64,000 nt of DNA from contig OZ038457.1 of the NCBI GenBank assembly GCA_964036195.1, forward strand, positions 26,360,787 through 26,424,786. Direction: 5' to 3'. Below are positions 22,432 through 32,373 of the stretch, piece by piece. The stretch is from Sphaerolaimus hirsutus. Lineage: Eukaryota; Nematoda; Chromadorea; Monhysterida; Sphaerolaimidae. A model generated the notes under the pieces. The model saw only the letters and a program-made list of their open reading frames with translations, was not told the origin of the DNA and ran no database searches. The position numbers and the translations under genes are program-made. The stretch's first letter is position 1. Every line of letters begins with the position of its first letter.

Positions 22432-22826
22432 TACCGTATTACCTCGAATTATCCCCCCTTGAATTTACCCCCCCCCCCCTCAAAATGGGCTGGGGAAATC
22501 ATAAACCCCCCCTCGAAATACCCCCCCCCCCTCTGGAATGATGTACATCATGTATGCAATGTAAATACATGATGTATTTATTACTACTTATTTGCATCGC
22601 AGCTACCCTTATACGCTCATTTGTGTACACATGTACATCTATAGCCCCAATATGACCTATTTTCTCACATTTATTACCGTTTTTGTGTAAGAAAAGGCGT
22701 ATTCTCTAGTATGAATTTCACGAAAATTTCTGGGGAAATAATAAAACCCCCCCTCGAATTAACCCCCCTCAAATTTTGCTGGCGAAATAATAAACCCCCA
22801 TGGGGGTATTTCGAGGTAATACGGTA
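22432..22826. mobile_element. CCGTATTACC-type MITE, copy-1 specific
   Basis: It starts TACCGTATTACCTCG and ends CGAGGTAATACGGTA. The corresponding copy-2 position near 33522 reads straight through with one TA. Confidence 0.85.
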
Positions 22827-22914
22827 TCACTTATATCTGGCGGACATCACACACACTTAGTATGGAACGTACCATAACCCATCTGAAAATTGAACCTAAA
22901 ATTATAGTTTTTCA

Positions 22915-23125
22915 TCACAATACTCATTTTTACGTTTTCACCTCGAAAATACTCATTTTTACGTTTTCTCTGGAAAAAAGTAGTTTACTTACCTTTTACG
23001 CAGTGTAAAAGTAAAAATAAAATACTTTACGTTTTCTGTACGCATGTGTGACGTGTGAGTAAAAAAAAATACTTTACGTTTACGTTTACTTTCAAATGAG
23101 TTCGGTACTTTCAACAACTCTGCTC
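22915..23125. repeat. TTTACGTTT-motif array (copy 1; counterpart 33635-33835)
   Basis: Repeated TTTTACGTTTTC and ACTTTACGTTTACG motifs end in ACTTTCAACAACTCTG. This is the same family as the shell at 11855-13785. It is present in both copies, so it predates their split. Confidence 0.55.
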
Positions 23126-23573
23126 GAAACACGCAACAATAGAAAGTAGCGCCACAAAGGAGAATTTTTGACGTGTAGCTTAAGATAACTCGACTTCGCA
23201 CACCACGAGTTAGAAAACGATATAAAAATACGAGTTGTATGGGAAATGTGGTTGGAAAGTGAAATCAAATTCATGTGAGCTAACGGTTGAGTGGATTCAG
23301 CTCATCAAGGGGAGTAGCTGCAGCGGGCGCCATTTCCGCGAGTTTACAAAAAATGGATAGTGACCAGTAAAGTTGTGTGTTAAGTTAACCTTTCTAGTGG
23401 TAAGTAAAAATGTTGTGAATTTAATACACTTGCCACTTTTAAGTTCACTTGTTACTCGCATCGCTACCTTTACCTATCAATAACGATGCCAAAAACCAGG
23501 AAAGAAATATGATAAACGTTTGAATTTGTCAAGTGTTTTTTTCATGTTCCAAAAAATGTGTGACATTGGCCCT

Positions 23574-23766
23574 GCGCACACTAGTTTTCACACAAAATTT
23601 CGAAAACTCATAAATGAGCTTTGAACGTGTTTGAGTTTCCATAATGCGTCATTTTTGATCTCCGTCAACTGTGGTTGACGGCCATCTCATCGTAGAAAAC
23701 TCAAATGCGTTCTAAGCTGATTTGTGAGTTTTCGAAATGTCATGCAAAAACTAGTGTGCGTAGGAT
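23574..23766. mobile_element. CACACTAGTTTTC element (copy 1; counterpart 34278-34473)
   Basis: GCGCACACTAGTTTTCAC at one end and AAAACTAGTGTGCGTAGG at the other enclose complementary arms that include AACTCATAAATGAGC and CAAATGCGTTCTAAGCTGAT. It is present at the same position in both copies. Confidence 0.75.
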
Positions 23767-24411
23767 ACCAGCTTTGAATACCACATACAAGCTTTGAATA
23801 GCGTTTCTGCACTATATTCATGGATTTTCCACCAAAAAATACCGGAAAAATTCGAATACACATTCCGAATTTTCAATTCTATCTAGAGAATTTTTTTGAA
23901 GTATTTTTTTTCTAGAACCGGACTCAAAATTCAAAATGTCCAAAAATGAGAACGTTCAAATTTTTTTTTGAATTTCTGTTTGTCATCGTTAGCTGTCACT
24001 TAACTTTTTTTCCAATAGTCAATTTCTGACATCTGAAAGGTTACTCACCACTTGACACAGATATTTATTTGATGTGCGCGATTTCTACCTAAATTCCAAT
24101 TTACCTAAGTCCGAACGATCAAAATATTTGTGATCGTTCGGACTTAGGTAAACGGAGGTTCACATAGTGGTAAGTTTATAACTGCTGCCACCTCTAAAGT
24201 AAATATCAGTTCCGAATAGAGATAACATGGGAACGGGAAGTGTACTCGCGGAATTGGCACCTGGGTATAGCTTTATTCTATTGTTCATTTCATGTACACG
24301 CATGGATATTTATGAACTACGTACCGTAAATCCTCGAATAGTCCCCCTGCGGTATTATATTTTTGTGAAATTTGTTAATTGGGGAGGGGGATAATTATGG
24401 GGCAGGCCTGA

Positions 24412-24594
24412 TACGCACATTTGCCCGTTTTTTTCACTTGACACATTTTCAAGTGATTTTCAGATATGAGTGAAGTGAAAAAAGTTCACTAACGTCATTG
24501 CGCAGCGTTTTTCACTTCACTCATATCTGAAAATCACTTAGAAAAGTGTCAAGTGAAAAAAACGGGCAAATGTGCGTAACGGGCAGGTGTGCGT
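24412..24594. repeat. long hairpin, arms of about 80 bp (copy 1; counterpart 35115-35281)
   Basis: ACGCACATTTGCCCG...TCACTTGACAC is mirrored by GTGTCAAGTGA...CGGGCAAATGTGCG around a short centre. The centre itself differs in orientation between the copies (TTCACTAACGTCATTGCGCA versus its reverse complement). That fits inversion of the loop between the arms. Confidence 0.7.
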
Positions 24595-25435
24595 ATCAGT
24601 GCACCCCCGTAATTATGTCCTCACACGGCTAATAGGGGGGAGACTACGCAAGGGGGACTAATCAAGGATATACGGCAACGTATTTATGCACTGTCTGTTT
24701 TTATGACTACATGGCTTTGTGACATGTCAGACAGACAGTTATTAAAAACCTTTACGTTCACCTTTAGAAGTTAGGTTCACCCTGAGAGTGAATGCTTTAG
24801 TCGTATGTTTATTTATACGGATAAATTTTTTTTGCACACCTATCTTCATTCAGTGAATATTTGTAGTACTTGACATTCAATGTTGAAGTCATATACACCA
24901 GCAAAGCGTTCTTGAAATGAGCAGAAATAATGGTTAGAAAATTGATAACTTTGAAAAAGCGGAATTATGTTATTTAAAGCTTACCTATATGCAACTCACT
25001 AGAAGTAAAGACCAGCGATAGAAAACAAAGTTTCTGGACCTTTTTTGTCAAACTGTAGTAAATATTTAGGAAAATAATAAATGAAAACGCACATGAAGTA
25101 TAGGTAAGCAAATGTAGCTACGTAAATACATATTGTATTTCCAAGCCATTAGAGCATTAAATCGCAGCCAAAATTGTTTTATGAGAATAGAAAATTCGAA
25201 AACGATTTCACTTGAAAATAACATTTGAAAAAGTAGCTACAGAAAAATTGAGAAAAAAATTACAAAAGTTCCAAAAAATATTATCGTTGTATTCCACGAA
25301 AAACAGCAACTACACGAAAATAGAAAAACAAGCACGCATTTTCCACCAATGTCGCTTCCACAGAGGTAATCACCGCCAGTCCTAAACAGTATCGCTTTGA
25401 AATTCAAAAGGCTAGCCTTACTCAAGAGTTTAAAC

Positions 25436-25859
25436 GGGGATGGTCCGGCCGTAAAGTAAACCCGGCCGTAAAGTAGAGGGTGCTACTTTAGGCCGGGCAT
25501 CATTACGGTAGAGTTGTTCAAAGTACTGAACTTGTTTCAAAGTAAACGTAAACGTCAAGTATTTTATTTTTAGTCACACCCGAGTACAGAAAATGTAAAG
25601 TAAAATTTTTTTACTTTTATGCTGCGTAAAAGGTGAGTAAACGTAAATATCTGTAAATACTCGTTTTCTGTACTCGCGTACTTTCAAAAAGTACGCGAGT
25701 AACTGAGTACCGGTATTTTTTCGGGAGGAGACGTAAACGTATTTATGCAGCACTCGAGTAAACGTATTTATCGAGTAAACGTAAATACGTTTGTACAACT
25801 ATGCATTACGGCCGGATTTACTTTACGGACGGGTTTACTTTACGGCCGAGATCTCGCCA
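25436..25859. mobile_element. hAT-type MITE, GGCCGTAAAGTAAACCC arms, copy-1 specific
   Basis: It is flanked by GTTTAAAC on both sides. Copy 2 has a single TTAAAC at this position (near 36240). It has the same ends and arms as 10522-11200, with TTTACGTTT arrays inside. Confidence 0.85.
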
Positions 25860-25957
25860 GTTTAAACAGTGATAGTATAGCACCAGAGAAATGGCCGCAT
25901 GGACACCACCAGTCGGTGCCAATCCCAGACACTGCAAAATGAACAATGTCATGCAAG

Positions 25958-26688
25958 TAGGGTGGCAGAATTTACCGTACCGTACCGTACCGTACCGCAT
26001 TTTTGGGAAATTTACCATACCGTACCGTTTACCGCACTTTTATAAATTTACCGTACCGTACCGCGTACCACATTTTCCAAAATTTACCGTACCGTACCGT
26101 GTACCGCACTCATTTACCGCAGAAAATGCGGTAAATTTTACCCAATTTTACCTTAAATATGCCAATTTATTGATGACAAATAATGTAGTGTTTTGAAATT
26201 TTGGCGCGCAAGCGCACAAATTTCACAACACTGTTTTCCTAATTTGAAGCCGTTTCATTTCAACATGCTCTTAAAGTGTAAATTTCACTTACTTTGAGCA
26301 ATTTTTCACCCACTTTTAGCAATTTTTCTTCATTTTCTTCCTTCTACTCCTTGAATAAACCAATATATTGAGCCCCTACATAGTGGGTAATGTAATTGTA
26401 TGTCATCATACTGTTATTGTGTTCTTAAGTCCATTTATCAAATTGTGTCATTGAATTTGGTGTCAATTTATAAAGTAAAAGTTGTCTGTAGTCCGGCATT
26501 GATACATTTCTGACAATCGGAAATTTACTGTACGTACCGTACCATACCACATACCGCACTTTTCAGATTTACCGTACCGTACCGTTTACCGCAAAATTGA
26601 AGATTTACCGTACCGTACCATTTACCGCAAAATGGAAAATTTACCGTACCGTACGGTTTACCGCAAGGCCGTACCGTCTGCCACCCTA
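25958..26688. mobile_element. hAT-type MITE, ACCGTACCGT arms, copy-1 allele
   Basis: Ends TAGGGTGGCAG and CTGCCACCCTA are flanked by CATGCAAG and (C)GATGCAAG. Arms are runs of ACCGT. The core includes TTTTGGCGCGCAAGCGCACA, shared with other families. Copy 2 has a different element at the same target. Confidence 0.9.
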
Positions 26689-27279
26689 CGATGCAAGGTG
26701 TCAAAAGTCATAGAAAATGCCCTGAAAAACGTCAAAAGTCGTGTAAAATGCCCTGTAAAATATCAAATGTCATACAGTGTCACAAGTTGCGTAGGTAAAA
26801 TTGTAATGTAGATGTCAATTATTATTTTTATTAATTGGTCATTTGACATTTTTCACATGATTTTCAACACTTTGTATGGCATTGGACATTTTTCACAACA
26901 TTCCACAGGACGTTTGACTTAGACTCAACATTTGAAATTTTATAGGGTCTGAAAAAAGTTCTTTAACCTAGTCCAGAATATAGTCCATGACTTTGGCGCC
27001 AGCGCCATGGCTCCATTCCGAACGCCATGCGGACCTATAGAAGAGTTTATGGCGCGTACAGAGATAAAGGAAGATAATAGACCAATTGGCAAGGCGGCAG
27101 CAAGGGCACCGCCGGAAGTGTTGCGCGCCCATGCGTGTACTGGCTCCGTCCCAAAAGTAGTGGGACACTGAGCAAATCAGCAAGTGCACTGGTGACAATG
27201 AAAGCGAAGCAAACTGAGGGCATTGCACACACTAGTTCACTAACACTAGTATACTCAAAATTGAGTTTACATAGATCAG

Positions 27280-28172
27280 GTGCCGGTTCCGCAAGTGGAC
27301 AAGTTAAGAGTTAAAAGTTAAGAGTTGAGTAAAATGACAAATGGCGAGTTAAGAGTAAAGTTAAAGTTTAAGAGAAAAGTTAAAGTTTAAGAGAAAAGTT
27401 AAAATTGAAGGGTTGAGTTAAAGGTTGAGTTAAATGTTAAGAGTTGAGTTAAAGGTTAAAAGTTGAGTTAAGAGTTAAGAGTTGAGTTAAGAGTTGAGTT
27501 AAGAGTTGAGTTAAGAGTTGAGTTAAGAGTTGAGTTAAGAGTTCAGTTAACAGTTGAGTGAGGAGTTGAGTTAAGAGTTGAGTTAAGAGTTGAGTTAAGA
27601 GTTGAGTTAAGAGTTGAGTTAAGAGTTGAGTTAAGAGTTGAGTTAAGAGTTGAGAGTTAAGAGACAAGTGGAAAATGATGGTAAAAAATATAAAAATGTG
27701 AAATTGGTATCGATACGGCTGTTAGCTGGCATGGTGCCAATGTTGTATGAACGTCATTTGAAAATAATGTATCCAAAAAAATTATCGCTAAAAAACAAAA
27801 AAATCGCAGACCATTGTTTCAAATCCAACACTCTCAATATCCAAATTCATTTTTTAAATTTTTTTATTATTTTTTATTACATTTTCCCCCATTTGTCTTT
27901 TAAATCAACTTTTAACTCACCTTTTAACCTTTCACTCAACTCTTAACTCAACTTTTAACTTTTAACTCAACTCTTAACATTTAACTCAACCTTTAACTCA
28001 ACTCTCAACATTTAACTCAACTCTTAACATTTAACTCAACTCTTAAATTTTAACTTTTCTCTTAAACTTTAACTTTTCTCTTAAACTTTAACTTTACTCT
28101 TAACTCGCCATTTGTCATTTTACTCAAGTCTTAACTTTTAACTCTCAACTTGTCCACTTGCGGAACTGGCCC
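27280..28172. mobile_element. inverted-repeat element, TTAACTCAACTC arms, copy-1 specific
   Basis: Ends GTGCCGGTTCCGCAAGTGG and CCACTTGCGGAACTGGCCC are flanked by CAG. Copy 2 has the uninterrupted site GATCAGCTCTG (near 37395). The left arm has about 20 tandem GAGTTGAGTTAA units and the right arm has the reverse complement. The LLTQLLTQ ORF at 27449-27667 is an array translation. Confidence 0.9.
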
Positions 28173-28730
28173 CAGCTCTGAACACATTTGAATTGAATTT
28201 GAATATTTGACAACTGGACATTAAATAGTAAACTCAAAATGAAACTCAAAAGTGTTCCAAGCTTATGAGTATCAAATTTTGAGTTAACCAGCTCTAGTAA
28301 ACTAGAATGTGCAGTGATTGTAAGTGAATTGCTAGATGAAAATACTTAACACTTATTTACTTGGCACCTGAATTACAACTTGACATTTTTATTGTCATTT
28401 GTTCATTGCTTGGAATGAAAATGTCAGACTGAATAAATTCAACTGTGAAATGAATTGCATGTCTGTCCAAATTTGAATTTAAAACAGAATTGTACCTAGG
28501 TGAACATTTGTATAGTGAAAGGTCTACTGAGCTTACAACTGAAAATCATATCAACAGGTCTGTAATTCAACAAAGAAAAACCTATAAATTTAGAGTAGTT
28601 GCAGTGAATGAAGAGATTAGAAAAGTGGACAGTTGAAAGTGAGAAACCACTTCATCTCAGTCAGTGCCAACATTTACCACTTTTATGTTACTTATCAGTA
28701 AATTTGAATAAAAGTATCTACTACTTGCAG

Positions 28731-28796
28731 GACCAAAACGTCCACTGTACCATTTATTTTAGAACAAACCAAGCATTTACGTGAAATGCGTACACG
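28731..28796 (+). CDS. exon B of an unidentified gene (copy 1)
   Basis: A CTACTTGCAG acceptor and an ACACG/GTGACC donor bracket 66 bases reading TKTSTVPFILEQTKHLREMR and TR. It enters after two codon bases and ends leaving two (CG), which exon C completes to Arg. It is identical in copy 2. No family is recognised. Confidence 0.45.
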
Positions 28797-29193
28797 GTGA
28801 CCCGAATGTGTACATAAATCCCCCTGCGTATGTAAAAACAGCAAAGATGCCAAAGATGCGTTGCGATGCATAAAATGAACCAGTGTGGGGGGCACTAAAA
28901 TTGCAAATGCGCATTAGATAACAGTATTCAAAGAGTCCCCATTTTAAGGGTTGGGGATATGGTAATGGATGGTATTAATTCAATTTTTGGGATTGATTAT
29001 CTAAACTGATGTTTAAAAATCAGAGGGTCATTTTCCTTAGAAAAAAGTCAAACTATTTAGCTGCGTTTCCAGATTATTTTTGAACACGATGACAAACACT
29101 ACGCGCTGAAAACAGTAGGAATTGATGTTTGTGGGCACACAAATCATTACATTTGAATTTTACAAAAAGCATATCTAAATTCATTCTTCAATC

Positions 29194-29556
29194 TACCGTA
29201 TTTCCTCGAAATACCCCCCCCCGGGGGTGATTGTTTCATAGTGGTCCCGAGAGGGGGGGGGGTATTTCTAGGGGGGGGGGGTTATTATTTCGCCAGAAAT
29301 TTTTTCAAATCCTAGTACAAAATCGTCGTTTGTGATGTACACTGGGGTAGAAAAATGCATCAATAATTGACATGTATAGACTCCTGTAGACTAATAGTAG
29401 TACGTAAATTGTATAAACACCGTTCTAACGTGATTCCGACATTGTTTTAACGTGTGTTCTGCACTACGCAGAACACAAACTGCAGTATTTGTCATGTACG
29501 TTCTCTTTACACTCAATCTGGGGGGGGGCGGGGGGGTATTACGAGGAAATACGGTA
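29194..29556. mobile_element. CCGTATTTCC-type MITE, copy-1 specific
   Basis: It starts TACCGTATTTCCTCGAAATA and ends GAGGAAATACGGTA. Copy 2 reads CAATCTAGGTAAAACG without interruption (near 38400), so the duplication is exactly TA. Confidence 0.9.
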
Positions 29557-30064
29557 AGTAAAACGTAAATACATTTAAAACCATTCATGTATGGCGAAAT
29601 GAAAAAATCACATGTGCAGGAAGTGAAACCAAACGGTTCACCAACCCAAAGAACAAACAAACAACGATCCTCAAATACAGGGACAGGGACAACACAGGAT
29701 CGTTTTTTAAGCCATTTTTACTTGGGCTAAAATCGATTTTAAGGTATCATAAAATCTTTCAGAAATATGTAATGTCTAACTTGACAAATTATTGATTTTG
29801 ATAAGTTGGAGATTTTTTATCACTTCGTTGACATGGCTGGGTTCAGTTCAAGGAGGGGTGGATATCCGAGAAGTTATATCAGGTAATTTTTACCCCTTTT
29901 TCACGTACAGCAACGCAGAACTAAAATTCACAATGTTTTGAAATTTGACAACAATGACAGAAAAAGTACGGTCATACGGTAACTAGAAAGTAAACGAAAA
30001 CCTATGAATTCAATTAAGTAAATGGAATGCAGTCGGTTAGATTTTCAATTTACATTCAAATCAG

Positions 30065-30183
30065 CGCCAAAACGTTTCTATTAAACGCAGAAACTGCGCA
30101 AACTTTCCAGGAGATCACTTTACTGGCGATAATTTCCTGCTCGCAAGCTGAGTGTATTCTGAAATTGGCAATTTTCGTTGCTT
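30065..30183 (+). CDS. exon C of an unidentified gene (copy 1)
   Basis: A TTCAAATCAG acceptor is followed by AKTFLLNAETAQTFQEITLL, then AIISCSQAECILKLAIFVA. The proposed GCTT/GTACCC donor sits at a MITE edge and is uncertain. All four substitutions seen against copy 2 fall at third codon positions of this frame. The antisense frame shares those third positions, so strand rests on the exon B junction. Confidence 0.45.
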
Positions 30184-30184
30184 G

Positions 30185-30620
30185 TACCCCCGCGGGGGTG
30201 CAGGTGGATAGTAACCCCCCCCCCCCCCCCAAAGGACGTAACCCCCCTTCACGGGATGAGACCTAAAAAGTCCCGGAAAATGCAACTTTTCCTACATATT
30301 TTTCGATGTTTCTAAAAAATTTTGCGCGCAAGCGCGCAATTTCTTCCCCATGCATTGTATTTTCAGCGGATCGGTCCCTGTAAACAAATATCCTTCAAAA
30401 TGAACACATTTTTGCAACTTTCGCTGTATATCTATGAATATTTACATAACATATAAAGCGGTTCCTGGCGCTGGCGCCAACGCCAATAGCGCCATGGCGT
30501 GGCGCCTTTGTAGGGCGCTAGCGCCAAAACGCCTTACCGTCCCTATATAGGGAAACATTTTACGGGGGGGGGGGCTGACCCCCCCCCCCCGTTCGCCGGC
30601 CCAAAGAAGAACAATTTTCT
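30185..30620. mobile_element. hAT-type element fragment with GGCGCC module (copy 1; counterpart 39036-39490)
   Basis: It contains TTTTGCGCGCAAGCGCGCAA, a GGCGCCAACGCCAATAGCGC module and a C/G-run end. Copy 2 also keeps the terminal CCTGGATACGTCCCTG. It is related to the complete elements at 46454-46853 and 62278-62696. It is present in both copies, so it is older than their split. Confidence 0.65.
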
Positions 30621-30841
30621 GGGGTGGCTAAAATAATTGGAAAACAGCAAAAAAGTAAATATATAAGCAGGTATATAGCCAAAAAAGCAGGAAATATGCA
30701 ATAAGGTACATGATAATGAAGGTGAAAAAATAAAAATTAGTTGTTTTGAACGAAAATTGGTGTTCAAAAATCGCTTCAGGTATTTAGGTAGACAGCTGAG
30801 CGATTTCGGTTCAGGTGTGAGTAGGTTCAATTTTTGCCTCG

Positions 30842-31380
30842 TAAGGCCGGAATTAGAGCTCAGCGTCGATTCGACGTGAAATGATGACGTGAAATGTTTT
30901 CGTGAAATTAATTACACGAGTGTGGATCATGCTACGGGTCTACAATTTTCTAAGGATAATATATGAATCAATACCTTAATCGTGTCCAATACTGAGTGTT
31001 ATCAGCCACAACTAGAGCGAATTGAAAAATTCAATTTTTATCATTTCACGTCATCATCATTTCACGTCACAGTGTCAGGGAACAACTTGACATTTCACGT
31101 CAGACTAGTGCAAGCAGCAGTCTGACGTGAAATGTCAAGTTGTTCCCTGACACTGTGACGTGAAATGATGATGACGTGAAATGATAAAAATTGAATTTTT
31201 AAATTCGCTCTAGTTGTGGCTGATAACACTCAGTATTGGACACGATTAAGGTATTGATTCATATATTATCCTTAGAAAATTGTAGACCCGTAGCATGATC
31301 CACACTCGTGTAATTAATTTCACGAAAACATTTCACGTCATCATTTCACGTCGAATCGACGCTGAGCTCTAATTCCCGCT
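30842..31380. mobile_element. foldback element of about 540 bp, copy-1 specific
   Basis: Two arms of about 260 bp are almost perfectly complementary around GACTAGTGCAAGCAGCAGTC. Ends are AAGGCCGGAATTAGAGCTCA and TGAGCTCTAATTCCCGCT. Copy 2 lacks it (CCTCGGAATAGATAC near 39738). Arms contain repeated ATTTCACGTCA motifs. Confidence 0.85.
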
Positions 31381-31508
31381 GAATAGATACATAGCTGGAG
31401 CGTTTGTTTTTATTGGGGGGGGCCCTCCTACATGTTCCCTCTTTCGATGGAAATAAATAGATTGCATTGCAGTTGCAAGGATTTAGGATTAGGTAGAATT
31501 AAGTATGA

Positions 31509-31905
31509 TACCGCAAATCCTCGAATAAGACCCCCCCCTCGAATAACTCCCCCCCCTTGAATAACTCCCCCCTGTTGGCGAGCTGAGGAAAAAATAACTT
31601 CCCCCCTCGAATAACTCCCCCCTCTTGAATAACTTCCCCCACTGGATGAAAACAATAGTATACAAAAACACAAAATAATATTAGCCTACAGCAGCGACAG
31701 CAGATACATGATGTGTATGCAGTGTATACACATCTTTTTATTGTTCTTGTACAGTTAAATACCTGAATTACATGAGTTTACAGACAGCACCCATGTAACA
31801 AGTTTTCTGAGGAAAAAATAACCCCCCCCCTCGAATAACTCCCCCCCTCCAAAACGTCTGACGAAAAAATAACTCCCCTGGGGTCTTATTCGAGGATTTG
31901 CGGTA
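31509..31905. mobile_element. CCGCAAATCCTCG-type MITE, copy-1 specific
   Basis: It starts TACCGCAAATCCTCGAATAA and ends TTCGAGGATTTGCGGTA. The copy-2 site reads GTATGATACATTTAAATAC, an exact TA empty site (near 39870). Confidence 0.9.
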
Positions 31906-31974
31906 CATTTAAATACAGAATGTACACCGCTACTTTTATATAGCTCTAAATTTATATGGAACGATTCTGCGCAA

Positions 31975-32165
31975 AAACACAGCCAAGTGCACGTACAAGT
32001 GACAACTGGCAAGAAAAGTGAATGTGGTAAGTCAAGTGACAAGTAAATTGATCAAGGAAAATACTTGCCACTTATGATTTTACCTGTCGCTTGACTTACC
32101 ATTATGACATAAGTTACCACTTTTCTTGTCACATGCCTACTTGGCAAATGGCCCCAGGTGGCAGT
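31975..32165. mobile_element. AAGTGACAAGTAAA-arm element (copy 1; counterpart 39960-40142)
   Basis: The arms contain AAGTGACAA / TTGTCACTT motifs in opposite orientation around TTACTTGCCACTTATGA. It is present in both copies at the far end of the duplicated region. Confidence 0.5.
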
Positions 32166-32173
32166 CCCACACT

Positions 32174-32373
32174 NNNNNNNNNNNNNNNNNNNNNNNNNNN
32201 NNNNNNNNNNNNNNNNNNNNNNNNNNNNNNNNNNNNNNNNNNNNNNNNNNNNNNNNNNNNNNNNNNNNNNNNNNNNNNNNNNNNNNNNNNNNNNNNNNNN
32301 NNNNNNNNNNNNNNNNNNNNNNNNNNNNNNNNNNNNNNNNNNNNNNNNNNNNNNNNNNNNNNNNNNNNNNNNN
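32174..32373. other. assembly gap, 200 N
   Basis: A run of exactly 200 N, a typical scaffolding placeholder. The two copies of the duplicated region end and begin exactly at its edges. ORFs with long X runs here are artefacts. Confidence 0.99.

Larger units (their letters stand above)
21261..32173. repeat. duplicated region, copy 1 (about 10.9 kb)
   Basis: It matches 32374-40150 in order and orientation, with scattered substitutions, small indels and several whole-element differences. It runs exactly up to the N gap. Copy-1-only insertions are 22432-22826, 25436-25859, 27280-28172, 29194-29556, 30842-31380 and 31509-31905. About 125 bp near 24830-24960 are absent from copy 2. Apart from the two exons annotated below and the repeats, I see no gene. 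Confidence 0.9.

Noticed and set aside
27449..27667. LLTQLLTQ repeat ORF
   Set aside because: It reads directly from the GAGTTGAGTTAA array of an insertion that is absent from the other copy.
28695..28895. Minus-strand hydrophobic frame (FGIFAVFTYAGGFMYTF) as a transmembrane exon, with a possible partner at 27047-27232
   Set aside because: Exit and entry phases do not match between the two. The plus-strand exon B overlapping it has better splice sites and a phase-matched partner. The 27 kb block remains unassigned because third-position changes fit both strands.
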